From the NCBI GenBank assembly GCA_949316235.1, contig OX438742.1, forward strand, positions 8,898,815 through 8,962,814: a DNA stretch of 64,000 nt. Direction: 5' to 3'. The position numbers and the translations under genes are program-made. This stretch comes from Oegoconia quadripuncta (lineage: Eukaryota > Arthropoda > Insecta > Lepidoptera > Autostichidae). The number at the start of each line of letters is the position of its first letter. Within the stretch, counting starts at the first letter, position 1. The notes beneath the pieces are model-generated. The model searched no databases. It was not told the DNA's origin and worked only from the letters and a program-made list of their open reading frames with translations. This document shows positions 42,901 to 57,900 of this stretch, piece by piece.

Positions 42901-45900
42901 GCCAAATGTGGTACTACTTACAAAGAATAACTCATCAAAACATTAATGTATAAAGGGGCCTACTTCTCATTCACCTGTCATTTAAACGTACAAAAGAGTT
43001 CTAGATCGATGCCAAGTGCCAAGAACTTTACACCGCAATACATTGTCTTGTGTCCTTTTGTTGTCTCTTCACAAGAGTTTGTTTTAAATCCCTAAACGAC
43101 TTCAATAAGATCGACGTGTTGAACATTGAATCTATAAGTTGGCATATTACAGAAAATATAATTAGATTTATGGATATAAAGTACTTTTATTAGTTTAAAG
43201 TGCGGTAAATTTTATGATAATATTTACCTGCTTAATTTCGAATGACAAGTATTACACTTAAAACCTTTTTTATAATTAAATGCAATAAAGGATTAACCCG
43301 CCAGCATATTTTCTATTTTTCCAGGGCCATGTTGTATTTTTACTGCTTAATCCTATGACACTCTGGGGATCAAGACGAATCGTACGACATCTTGCACTTC
43401 AAAATCGGTCAAGTATTTTAGAGTACCGGACATAACATAGAAATCTACATACATAGGCACTTATATAAATACACTCGAAAAACATAACCCTCTTTTCTGG
43501 GGCAGTCGGATAATAAACAATACCTAAAAGTGCTAACGCGACGTGGGTGAAAGGAGCTCAAAATTGTTCATGTAAAAAAAACATACAAACGGCCAAACTG
43601 AGAACCTCCTCCTTTTTGAAGTCGGTTAAAAATGTCACGGGCCTACGAGGTGCCAGTTTTTTTTATAGAACTTAGCCTGCGGCTTAGGTCTATCCGGAAA
43701 TTATCATTTTAAAGAATCGCACAAAACATAGGGCCACCATTTTTTTCCTGTGAACGTGTACAAACACGTTCCGCGGGGAGGTTGAACACTTTGTTTACGC
43801 TGCTGTTTATACGACTTATAGAAGTCGTAGAAACAGCAGCGTAAACAAAAAAAAATTACTTAAATAAAGAGTTTGTTAGGTTTTGTATTTTAAACGAAAT
43901 TACGTGCGCCGAATCGCTGAAAATGCTGCAGAAGAAACGGATTCGAAGATTCACCTGCCGAGATAAACACGGAACATCGTAGTTACATTTAATGTTTAGC
44001 ATATTATAGCACGTAGTGTGAACGCGCTTCATTGTAGAACACCGCGAATAGCTTTAAACGCTACTACTCACATTTAATATGAATCGTGTTCATGCATCAT
44101 CGGTGCGGAAATTTGGATGATGTAGAACGGTTATTCTATGATGTAATGTGTTTCAGAACACCCACTGTGATGGTTTTTAAAACTATCTTAGAAGTGCATT
44201 ACAACATTTTATTAAGGAAAAAGGATGGAAAATCGGGAGATAAACGTTTTCCATAGACTCGTTAAGGGCTGGAGCAAACTCGACGGCCTTCCTCATTTTA
44301 AATGTTTATTGCCGATAACGTTGAAGGACTAACTAAACAGATCAGAGAACAGACCCGGTTCATAATGGGTGCGCTTACTGAACACTTACTGGCCTTTTAC
44401 TGGGACCTCTCATTTAAGATGGGCGTAAATCTGAAAATTCTACCTGCAGAACGTGCAACAAAAGATGTCAATGAAGCACCTTCTGTGTGACTGCGATACT
44501 ATGGCCATAAGAGGTATGCATCATCTGTGTAAAGGATACCCCGAACCTACATGCTCTATCCACTACGTTGTATCATAAGACTTATAAAGTCTTTAACTTG
44601 ACAGTAAGGGAAAGTGAAAGCAGGGGAAGCGCACAAAGGATCCCTATTGTGGCAAAGTGACATTGGTCACATGCCTAACCCCATGGCAATCTTAAGAATA
44701 TAAAACAATAACACGTCAATGGCCTATAGAAGCCCACTTTTGGACATAGCCTCTCCCATGGCGCGATTTCACGTTCCATGGGAGGATTTTCCTTAATCGC
44801 TAAACTGGGCAGGCGGTTTGCCGATTTGGGGGCTTCGCACCAATGACGCTGCTGCCAGTCAGCTGCTTTGCTGTTAAGCTCGTGATCGCTTTAGCCTTTT
44901 TTTAGACAATCACGATACGAAACGAGTTGGTCTTATTTTCTGCCGGCAACCACACATCTGCTTTATAATCCTCGCGTGCCCAATGGGGTTGATTTACCAC
45001 GCCGCGCCGGAGACTAGCAATCAGCGGACAGGTGACTGTCATTCGCCGCTGATTCTTGTCCGTTATATCTACAACCCAATGCTCATAAAACCACTATGCC
45101 AAGGAGGTGATTAAACAATCAGATTTTCATTTTCCTCTATATAATTATATATAACTAATGAGACTACCCATTTATGAGGTTCGTATTTTCGTACTTTAGA
45201 GGACAGGGTGTTTTCCAATATTACTTCGCTGGTAAACGAAATGAAAGTGATCTAATAAAATCCATTAGATGTTAATGAATATTTCAGAGTGTTTCCAGGG
45301 CATAACAATTATAAAGAAGGGTGTGACGCACGATCTGACGACAGCGGCACGGCGGGGCGTTCGGGGACATGATAGCAAATTCTATTGAATTACCAAAGTA
45401 CAGGCGGGGCAAACTTCTGATATGATCTGAACTTGCTCCCTGCATGTTCAGACTTTACTGGAAGTGGTACAAATTATAGAAATTATTTTTTTATGTAACG
45501 AAAGGCCCTCTTATACGAAATGAAAGTCGTACAAAACGCGCTTCGCACATAGTTTTGCGATTATTGCAGATTTTTTTCAATATATTTGTTTGAACGCGTT
45601 CGGCAGAATACTTAGTGCATTTATGCAATTTTTTTTACATCAAAGCTTAGAGAATTTCAAGCAAATTTTGGAATAGGTTTATTTTTCTTATTCTTTAGCA
45701 GTGTTTTGAAACTATTGGAAGATCCAAAGTTGTTTCCGCAACATCATTTTACTAGCAAATCATGATTTGCGTGCGTACGTTCACAAATTGCCGGCTCTGC
45801 TCGGAAGCAGGTGAAGACGATAGCACAGATTACGCTTATGATTAAAATGCGTCGTAATTACAATTCAATTATTCGAATCCATAAACACATAAACAACCAA

Positions 45901-48900
45901 ACAATTTATCGACAATATCCTTCTATATGTTACAGCCCGCAACGTATATATCAAGGCGATAAATCACCATAGATAAAATATAGGAAATGCGATTCGTAAT
46001 TAGCGCAAAATGCAGCATCGTAAACCATAAGTGACAGTAATGGATTGATTTTATCTGTTACGCTATTAGAAACCACAAGCCCAAGCCTAAGTATTTCACC
46101 TGTCGATACTGGCCAATGGACACTCAGATTTCCACTCTCGACCTTAATTTGTAACTTTGAGATATATCTTAAATCCTTCATGAAATCAATTAAAACGTTT
46201 GATATTGTTCCTCAGAGTGATTCTTAACGTTCTAAATATAAAAATTAAAAATAGAATGCAATTATCATCCTAATACTAGGAAATATTAATGAAGCCTTTA
46301 GCTTAAAGAAATTGCTCCTTTTTCCGCTGTTGTCGACTAAGTGCAAACTGCTAACTCAAAACAACAAATTTATAAAATATAATACAATTGGTAAATTATA
46401 ACGAAGATAGCTGATGGATGATTGTTTTAGGTCGATTTTCAATGCCTACTATAATAGTAACTCCTATAGATATTAGTCCTCGGTCGGATTTAAGTCTAGT
46501 AGATTTCTAAATAAATAATGATACTTTGCTTCAACAGTTATTGAAAAAAGGTGGCGAAAGACACACGCTAGCGTAATAATGACCATCGCCAGCTTAGAGC
46601 AAAAATGACATGTACGATAGTACCTACAGCTTCACAGTACCACAGATTTTACTTTATTAATGAGCAGGTATGACGGTTTACCTTTATACCCCTGCTGCAT
46701 TGGCTTAAACTTTTATATACCTATGTCAGGCCACAGAAGGAATAAATCAAAATAGCGTCACTTAAAAGCCAAGACTATCAAAAGTAATGCGAAGGTTCAA
46801 GTACCCCTTCATGTACTTTATCAGTAGACATAGAAATTTTTAGTGTTACCATTCTAGTGATTTTCAATCGATTTTAATTTATCGACAACTGCTTAACACG
46901 TCAAAACCAGTGATCAGTGAGTGACTTATCGTGGCAATAATTGAAATGACGTAGGAACATGAAACATTTTTATTTTTATACGGGAAATAATGTAATATTA
47001 ATTTAGTTAACCAAATTCATTGCAAATATAATAATGAAATAATGCATCCACAAGATTATTCACCACACGGAGATTGCATTCAATTTATACCTGTATTGAG
47101 TAAACATTAATCTCCACAAGAAATGACTAGTAAGTTTGTGGTAAAAATGACTAGTAATATTGTACTTGAGGCACTGGCAGAGTTATCTGTGTTATAGTCG
47201 CTGAGCCAGCAAACCCTTTGTACAATTATATTGTGCATTATTCTAAGATTTATCCCTGTATATATAATATTATATTTGTGATTCTGTACAATGTATTATG
47301 GCACTGAATAAAAAAATATTTGTCTACGATAACAAAACTTCTATTTTTTTTTATAATTGACTGGATTCGTGTTTGACCACAATCTCACCTGATGGAAAGT
47401 GACGATGTGGTCGAAGATGAAGCACGCGATCCCAGTAAGCCTATTCACTCTGCTCTTGAAGATCTCAGGAAAGACTGACGCCGGAAGGGATTCCATGCCT
47501 TGGCTGTTCGGGTGATGAATGAAGAATCGAAATTCTTGGTGCAAATGTTATATTAATTATATACGGGTGAAATCCTCCCCACGCCTAGTGGTCCGAAGAT
47601 GGAAAGGTGACGGTGGAATAAGATTATGTAATTCCAACGCACACTCCCCGAAATGCACTCTATGTCTGATCATCACTTATCAGATCCTCAAATTAGATAT
47701 TAAATTGTCGTCCACGATGTCAAAAATTTCATTTCAATCCAATATCAGCAATGGTCAAGTAATCTCATAAGATAAAATTTTAGTCATCGCTTTAAATAAA
47801 ATAATGTGCGCAAATTGCAACGTCGTATACCTATGTGACAAATCCCTTTAACATCGCATGGCGGAGCCACTTTATCGGGCCTTAAATGATTGAGACTCCG
47901 CAGACAACTAATTTAATTATGTTTGCTGTCTGTCAAATTGTCCTTATTCACTGAGCATATAAATACAATATCATGTGCGCTCATATCCGACAAAGGTGGA
48001 TTAATAGCCAAGCAGTAATTTAACCAGGGCTTGCCATTGAGATAACTGGCGCATGACTAAGGGCCTGTTCATACAAGCGATTGATTTCATTATCGCTGTT
48101 GCCCGATTTGGTTGGATTAAAAGCAAATAACTGGGGAATGAGATGACGTATCGACGTAGGGCGACCTGACATCTACCCCAATAGATTTTCAGACCCACCG
48201 GTCGGAACCGGCCTGCATCCAGCGACCTTCATTAGGTCACCCATCCACGGGTGGACGTCTCACGCTGTGCATGCCGGGGGGTCGTCTCCATTATAGGACT
48301 TTCAGGCTCCAGCGGTCATTGTCCTACTAGCGACGCACCCTGCCCACTCCAACTAAATAATCCGCTGGGCTACGAGAACGTCGGTGACTTTCGGTATTGA
48401 CAGCCGTTTGGTCTAGTGGGTATGAATAGACTCGACTTCAAAACCAATGTATGTGGGTTTGAATTCCGCTAGGGGTAAGCGTTTGTGTATTGAATACTAG
48501 CCCATGAAAGATGTTTTTATTTAGATTGATTATAGAATTTAACGAATTATTAATAGTCAGGAAAGGTGTGTCGTGCTCGCTGAGAGCGCAATCTGAACAG
48601 AGAGAGTGGTATGGGCTAATGCAATGGATTCCGTTTATACTGAACCTTTGTAAATAAAAGGGCTTGTATAACTATAGTAATACGTAGGTATGAAAGAGAA
48701 GCACTCTCAATCAATTAGTAGTTGGAATGAAATAGATTTATTTTTGTAGTAACTATTCCAACAGTGAATACCTCTAACATTTGTATATATTTATGCGTTA
48801 CCTAGTATCCATAGTAGGTATTGCTATACTTTGGGACTAGATTTTTTTAATATCTACTTTATTATATATACAGACACAGCAAGACAATCACTGCAAAGCA

Positions 48901-51900
48901 AAAATACGATATTATTAAACAATACATAGATAATAACTTAATTACCCTCCTTCCTTGGGCAGTCGGGCAAAAAAGAAACTAACAAAAAATTGAACATTAA
49001 TTATACAAATTGGAGATCTACGGCTCAGCTCCCATCCCAAAGCGATAAAACGCGACAGCGGAATCGTTTGTGTGCACACAGACAGCTTTAGCCCGCATGT
49101 ATGTAGTACTCCTTGCTATACAACTGCTACTCTACTATGCTTCAGTATCGTATTCCAATGCGTCATTGGTCGGTCAATGATGCAATCTCGGCCGACGCAA
49201 ATAGGGGAGATCTGCGGATACTTCACCTCAAACTACATATACCTACGTTAGCGACCTTGGTATAACAGTTTCGATATACAGAAAGCACCGTCCAATTTAA
49301 GACGAAGGGGTATGATATAGTGCCCGTCTTATGGCAACATCGCTTGTAGCATAAAAAAATCATAACAAGCAATAATGGGCGTGAGTGCTGGAAGAAAACA
49401 TAGCTTCGTCTCGAACAACCAGACCTACTTCAAAATGTCCAAATACTAGGAAGAGTCCGCAGCCATTGATAACGGTAAAAAACAACAGACGTGTTTATAA
49501 AAACGACAAGTTCCAATGTCAATATTTTCTTTGGGAACTACATTGTAAGCGAGCTGTTTTCAAGGCTGCTTTGGCTCTAAGCAATGTCTGGATTGTAGTT
49601 TTATAAAATTATCTTTTTTTTTTTTCTTTTTTTTTTTTATGATTGACTGGATACGCGTTTGACCACAATCTCACCTGATGGAAAGTGACGATGTGGTCGG
49701 AGATGAAGCACGCGATCTCAGTAAATGCCTATTCACTCTGCTCTTGAAGATCCCAAGGTTGTAGGATTCAGGAAAGACTGACGCCGGAAGGGAGTTCCAT
49801 GCCTTGGCTGTTCGGATGATGAATGAAGTATCGAACTTCTTAGTGCGAATGTTCGGTATATTAACTATATATGGGTGGAATCCCTCCCCACGCCTAAAGC
49901 TTTATGAACTTTATAGAAAATGAGGCCGTTTGAATTAATTCGAATATTGAACATTTTATTTTATTGCAACATAATATGCATTATAGAGTACTTTACTTTG
50001 TCTAAACACAGTTAAAAAGAATTGTCACGCATAGCACAGAAATAGTATACCGCATAGTCAGACCGACTGGTCAATCATAGTAAAAACTTGTAGAACAGAA
50101 CAAGACTGTTATAATGTTATTGAAAGCTCGCTTAAATAAAGGAGGTGTATTCATTTATCATAATCGTTCATCATATCATTATCATAATTCAGATAATGTC
50201 ATTTAAGGGTTAAATAAAAGGGAAATTTATTTTTAAAAGATATTTTAAGTCGCTTCTTTTTATTTTTTGTAATAAATAAAACGAATTAGCTACTCTATAG
50301 CTATATCGGCTTTATGATTAGAAGAGTTTAAGAAATTGTTAATACATATTGTAATGAAATTTGAAAAATTAGTAAAACGTAAGCTCTTACGTCAAAAGGA
50401 TCGTTTTTATGTGAGACGCACGTTATTTGTCACTGCAATATACGACAACGCATTACGTATTAAAATGAAGTTTCACCCACAAACTGTCGCGTGGTGCTGA
50501 GCGAAGTCGGTGCGAAGCCGTTTTATACAATTGCTCCCCCTACGAACGACTGCTATCACGGAAACCTCTTTGGTCTGATCGAGATCCGACAGCCCCCGAT
50601 GCGACGTCCGGCTTAAATGGCTGGTGGAGCGGAAATCCCGCCAGTTTCCGATGGGTGATTTTATCCAGGACCTCTCAACCTGACTGCCTGGGTTTCGAGC
50701 GCAACTTCAGATCTAAACTTACAAACGTACCACGTATAATTCGATAGCTAAATTTGGTACTACATAAGCGCCCTAGAAGTAAATTATGGTAACTAGATAC
50801 GTCTACCCATTAGACGTTTATCTAGTTATCCTTACTTCTAGGGCGCGTCCGGTGTAACCACCACATCTACAAGTGAGGCCTCAAAGACTATTAGGTTATG
50901 GTTAGGCAGTCTAAAGAGATTTGAAATTTTATCATTTCTATTTATCAATGTACTTATTATGTACCTACATAGTGCTTGGAGCGGAATGTGTTTTCGTCAT
51001 TGTCACTTTTCACAACTGCAATTTCATATACAAAGCAAGGGGTCAGACAATGAATTTAATTAAGTCCAAAATCCAAATTCATGATCGAACCGAATTAGCA
51101 AAATAACCGACTTCACAGACATAGTGTATGACGTGTATAAGTACTGTCAATTTTGGCTTTTCCATTTTCCACGAAGGGTATATTGCCCGTATTCCGTAAC
51201 GTTTTATGGTTTTGCTTTCACTGACATTTCCAGTTGATCACCGTATTCGTAAATACAGAATCACTTACAGGATAGGATAAGCGCCTTCATGCATGCAGAC
51301 ATGCTTTCTTCAAACCCACAAAAAATTCATTTTTTTGGTACAACATTCTGGTTTATTCATGCTTCGCGTGGCCTCTTTCATTAGTAAATAAAACACGCAA
51401 TCCCCTTCAATTCCTCAGGGGGATTGTCAAGAATTGGGTTAACCAGATAGACGACATTTTGTTTTATATAAGGGGAGAACAACCGCATCGTCGTCGTGGT
51501 ATCAAATGCGGGCATGGGACTACCAAAGTTGATACAATGCATACAAGTTATAGGAACCGGAGGCTAAAGTTCAAAGAAAACGCTTAAACTATTTATTGAC
51601 ATGCTCTCTATGTAATAAATAGCACATAAGAATAGGTAAGAATTTATTATGTTACTAGCTTCTCGTCCTCGGTTTCGCCTGCGTGGAATAAATTTCATGC
51701 GGATATGTTTAATGTAAAAGGTGAATGTCGTGTCGTACCAAGACGTTAAATCGAGGTCGGAGAACAGAGAGACGTGGTCATTACTACACAGACAAGAGAA
51801 TAGCTCTTAAATTAAAGAAGATGTGACAGAACCGATCGTTGTGGAGGTCTTTGATGGAGGCCTTTGTACAGCGTGGATGTCCTTGGCCCGATATGATGAT

Positions 51901-54900
51901 GTTTAATTTGTTTACCCCACGGGAACTACTTGCTTAATCGGGACTACTTACTTAAAAATATCTTATGTTTCCTTTCTGTAATTTTATATTTTCTTTTCTG
52001 TTGTATGTTTTAATCCAGGGTTTATTGTAGGTACTTATCCATATACCAAATTTCATCCATAACCATTTCGCCTTGATTGAGCAACAAACAAACAAACATC
52101 TAAACTTTTAAATTTATAATATTAGTCAGATTGGTATAAGTAGTTTTTTTTTTTTTTTTTTATTAAAAACTGGTTTCGCGTTTGACTACAATCTCACCTG
52201 ATGGAAAGTGACGATGTAGCCGAAGATGTATCACGCGCACCCAGTAATTAAATGCCTATTCACTCTAGACTTGAAGATCCCAAGGTTGTAAGTGTCGGGA
52301 AAAACCGACGTTATTACGTATGAACGAAATGAGGTTACAGCAGAAAGTAAATCTTGAAGGATTAATTCTCTACCATTATTAGTTTATTTGGAGGTGCCTT
52401 AAAATATGTATTAGTAGACTACAGTGTCCTAATTGCATTCTTAACATATACATTATAAATAAGGCTCCAGTGGACATTCAAAATTTACCTTTAAATAAAT
52501 TCAAAACCATCATAAAACAGACATTGTTTACCAAAGGCTATTATAAAATTTCTGACTATCTGGATGATAAGCAAGCATGGACATAGACCGCTCAGCGATA
52601 GTCTTAACTTATTTTAAAAGAGCAACCTTTGAATTTCTTGCTCGTTCTTCTCTGGGGAATCAGCTTTGTGAATGAGCAATAATGTCAAAAACTTTAATAA
52701 TAAGATAATGATAATTAATATTTTTTTTGATTTGATTTTGATACCGGATGAGTTTTTTTTACCGTAAGGAAAAAAATAGGGCACATTAGGAAAGTGAAAT
52801 AGAATTTATTAGCATGGGTAGTTTCAATTTTTTTCTTCAAAATCGCACGCGCCTTTCGGTTATTGATATGCGACTGCATGATTCGCAGGGTTCCTGTCAT
52901 GCGAAATTTATTTGGAATTCATATTTTCTCCGAGTTTTCTTTATTTATTTAATTTAATGATGTAATTATGTGGAATTGGCTACAAACGCTGACACAATTA
53001 ACGCTTTATTCTATGATGGTTTTGAAAAAAAAACTATGCCAATACCTTCTATTTCACTTACCTAAAATGCCCTATATTTTTTCTTACGGTAAAAAAAATC
53101 ATCCAGTACCAATAAATAATCTTTAAATATCCTTCATATGTCGACAAATCACTAGATCAGCGAGTGCAACTAGCATGACTGGCGAATATTTGTCTTGCTC
53201 ATTCACTTGAACGAAATATACAACTATCCCTCTCTCACTCCTACATCACGCGCGACAAACGATGTCATGCTACGGGGGCTGGAAGCAAAGAACTGTGATA
53301 TAGTATTCGAAATAAAAATCTAATAAAAAATCTAATGACACAATTTTTTATATAAATAAGTGGGGAAAATCTTCATTTGAGAGATTTAATTAAAAGTTCA
53401 CGTTCCGGTAAGTACTTGTGTAAGCCATGATGATTTCTATTCAATAAGTGGATTAACATAACGATTGGTGTTCGATGCAAAACACATTTCCGCAAATGCT
53501 AATGACCCTGAGTACCTATACTAGTTCGTGAACCAGGTTTACCCGCTTATTATTATCGTTAACATTTACATCTAAATAAGTTTGCGTAGTCTCAATCATG
53601 CCAGTATCTAATGTTGGAATTATGAATCACGTGAACAACGCGTCAATATCACACCTGATGTTAAGTGAAGTTAAGGTCAATGAAAGAAACGCGTTCACCC
53701 GAAATCCCCAACTCATTTGGATTGGTTGTTTAATTTCAAACAGCAAAATATGGCGGGAAACTTTACTGGTATAATATATACTATGTTATACTCTAGATTG
53801 AGCGGTCTCCCAATTTAGGAGGTCCGGATTCGATTCCCAGGCAGGCCATGTACCAATGAGTTTCTAAATTTTATTACTTTTGTGCATTTATCCGTGAAGG
53901 AAAACATCGTGAGGAAACCTGCATGCCTGAGAAATAAAAATTCAAAGGCATGTGAAGTCCCCAACCCGCATTGGGCCAGCGTGGTGGACTATGGCCCATA
54001 CTCCCTCATTATAAGAGGGAAGGCCTACATCCCTGCAGTGGGACGTTTACGGGCTAATGATGATACTCTAGATTCCTTAGTCGCCCTTTCAGGCAGAAGT
54101 CGATTTCTAGAGAATATTAAAGGTACCATACCCTTAATCCCGAAGTTACAAAATATCAGAGCTAGTGGGGAATTTAACGATGTAAGCATATTGATCAGAA
54201 AGTTTAAAAAAACTACTTAAGTTCCAGTTGTTTGAGATAAGATAACCAGTTGTGCAAAATATTTGAGGGTTCAGGATGAGCATGCTTCCACCTACACTTC
54301 GCGCTCATTTTCACTTAAGATCAGATTTCAAAAATTAGAGACCTGATCTACTGTTGATACTGACATGATAGACATGGATTGCGCAAAGTCGTATGCGATG
54401 TCTGTCAGACGGGTCAGGGGGAGGCAAATAATCCGGTTGGGTCATATTAATTGCATCTATTAAAGCTCGTTAAAACTCTCCTATAGGCACCGACTGACGG
54501 CTTACTTATATCATACACCTATAATAATGAAACCCTACCACTGTTATATGACTTATATATACATTAACATACAAATAAAAGAAAGTTTTATATACTTGTT
54601 CTTGACGTACTCTTGTCCGCATTCTTTTCAGTTTATATACCTAATAATTTTCTCAAATTTATTTTAACTTGAAGCCGTTTTTAATGATAAGCAACCTATT
54701 ACTTTATTTAAAAGAACTGTCTAATTTCGTCCCATTTTAGTGTACACGCGTGACAGCGCCAGCTACACATAGGTAATAAACTGTATAGGTAACTGTATAA
54801 ATTATATAACTTGTAAACTACCCTAATATATTATGAATTTGGTATTTTGAGTAGCTGGAGAGAAAAAAGGCGCATGTTACTTGTATGGCTAAGCTAACTT

Positions 54901-57900
54901 GCGTCGATACATGAATCACTGCACCAGCGTTCTTGACACGATGCGTACAACCTGCGCATGCACATGTTACCCGCATCGTGTGCCAGCGTCATTATTTTCT
55001 CGAGACAAAAGTAGACCATGTCCTTCTCCGATCCCTCAATTATACCCTTGTGAAAAAATCAATCGTTCCGATGCTCAAACGACGTAAAAGAAAGATAAAC
55101 TCATAATATTAGTTACTAGCTGCATGTGGTGAATCTACTAGGGTCCGCCAGCGAATCCGCCCACAAAGAATTTTTTTCCCGAGGATAAGCAACGTTGATC
55201 CCGAGAAGAGTGAGAATGTGACTGCCTCTCAAACTTACAACACCACTTCTGCGTACATAGGTTAAGACGTGACAATAAAGGTCTAAAGGTCAGGTACCGG
55301 TTTAAACACCGATACACTGGCTCACCTGAAATATTTTAAATCGGAACAAAAACAATTTCTACAAAAATTATCAAGCATTATCACTACCCATTTAGAATGT
55401 AGAAATTGGAAACCAAATAGCACTACGATGACATAATGTAACAACAGTCCCATTTCGAATACCATCGTTGCCCGAGTACCCGTAAACCCAAAATGAAGAC
55501 GTAGCGAATGCGCAATGGGTAGCATGTCAAGCAGATGTCTCGTCAGACGTCGCCCGTAATCTAATTCTGTCGGATGACGTTTACCGGTCGGAACAATCGC
55601 GAGTTATTCCGAATGCACACGTGACAGTCCGCATACTCGAACGGATTCGCGGAAGCTAATCGGGAATATTATTGTGACAATCTTTACAACTTCGAGAGAA
55701 CAGGGCGATTCAGCTACGCTTCGCAGCATTTGGAAAGATGCGTCGTATTGTCTCGTCGCCGATATCACAAAGCCTGAAGATAAAAATCTTCAATCAGTGC
55801 ACCTACTGGTAATAACCTACGGAGCGACAACATGCACTAACGCTGCGGTTAATCAAGAACTTCAAGAGCCACTTAGCGAACTAATTTCTATGGAGGTAAA
55901 TTAGCGACATCACACTGGCTGCCCTTTAGTGTGACGAAGGCTTATTTGATCTGGAATCCAAGATAGCAAAATTGTCACATATGGCACTGTCTATTTTCAG
56001 TAGAAATGCTGCGACTGAACTCCTGTAAACCAGGATCAACATAGCGAAATAACGAAAGATGGATATACCTTCAGTATTACTCGCGCCTATAAAAATCATT
56101 TTAATGAATTTGGGATAGACCATCATACCATGAGCCAATTTTACAGATAACTTGAAACCTACCAATATATACAACTTTCGTGGATATGGTGCTGATGAAT
56201 TATGGTAAAGAAAATGACCGGAAATTAATTCAAAGATATAGATACCGCCAAAAATTATGCACTGGCGACCTGCTTATATACATATATTCTAAATATTGGT
56301 GAGGTTCGTGCTGTATCCCTCAACATCTCTAAGCTAGCTAAGATGGGATCTAGCATGCAAGCGTTTGTATGGAATTCTCCCCAGATTGTGTACTATGGAA
56401 TAAAGACTTGGAAGACTTGGTGAGGTTCGTGCTGTATCCCTCAACATCTCTAAGCTATTAGATGGGATCTAGCATGCAAGCGTTTGTATGGAATTCTCCC
56501 CAGATTGTGTACTATGGATAACTATTCAAATTTCTGAGTGAACGTAATGAACGAGTGCTCATCTGACTTATGGACCCGGTAACTCCGGGTTAGCAGACGA
56601 CAGTACATTTACACTGATTTGCATATTGACAGGAATATATGCTCTGCGTGCAATCTGGCGGAGATGACATCCGTTCTAGCAGAGTCCGTGATTGAGCATA
56701 CGAATTTTGCATTGAAGGCAGTATCCAAATATCGATGCTATGCTTGTCAAATACAGTGCTTCTAAAACACATGCATGCTCTCATGACTGATATGATTCCA
56801 GGATATATCCGTAGCAATCATCGTAATATGTTAGATCTGGAAATAACTTAGAACTTAAACTTTAGGTGCTGCAAAATGATGTCCAGTTAATTACTGTGTA
56901 ATTAAAAAAAATACAGGTTTTTGAGTTAAAAGGCTAAATAGAAGATTTAGAAAAATAATTCAAATCATGTGGGATGTCATAATATTATGAGTTTATCCAA
57001 GTACCAATTCAAAAATATAATGGCATATGTATACTTAGCGTAACACCTCCTTAACATTTCTCCGTAAAATGTTTCAAAATTGACGTTCCCAAGAATATGT
57101 TAAGAAGTAGTGCTTAAAAAATTCGGAAAAAATCATGAACATAGGAAATAAGGTTAAATAAAAGCTAAGCGATAATAATCAGGGTTTGTGTTAACTTGGA
57201 TAGTTTCCTTTTCACATTAGAAGAAAGCTATTTGACAAACTTTAGGTATATATGTTTTGAAACCAGATTTAGGCAGCAGTGATTATGATTACCTGATTTT
57301 TAATTACATTATGTTTTATGTAAAGAGCTAAAGTTTGTAAGTAATTAGTTACCACTAGTTTTTCGAAGACAGTAAATCAACTGAGAGTACAGATCACCCA
57401 TTGCCCTATTATCCTGTCCCGCAATAGACTGGTTTATTTTTCTAAGAGTCGAATATAACACTGTCTGTGTACTGTCACTACCTTTATCCCAAATGGAGCA
57501 TATGCTCCATTTGGGATATGCTCCATGATATCCCAAGCATATGCTTGGGATATCTTTGACCACCCATTTGGGATTAAGGTCGTGAATCAATATCCAGTTG
57601 TGATGACATATGCTACTGAAACGTGGTTTTGTTCCTCCTAAGTAAGTTCAAGGTTGTACTGTGGAAAGCGTGATGCACGGCATTGACCATGAGATTGAAT
57701 CAGGAATTAAGAAATCTATAGAAGAACAAATTACACAACCTTAGTCATAACATTAGTAAGTGGAAGTGGCAATCCTGCCTCCACCCCATTAATGTAACTC
57801 CTATAAGTTTGGAGCAACAGTGGATCCCGAAACAATGCCTACTGAACGTCGACTGTGACCTATGTGACTCTATTGCTACCTGGGACAAAGATTAATTAAG

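Noticed and set aside
53882..54220. 112-aa plus-strand ORF (and a similar 69-aa ORF at 60595-60804)
   Set aside because: Both translate the body of SINE family C (PACLRNKN..ACEVPNPHWAS). The shared protein similarity comes from the repeat, not from a gene.
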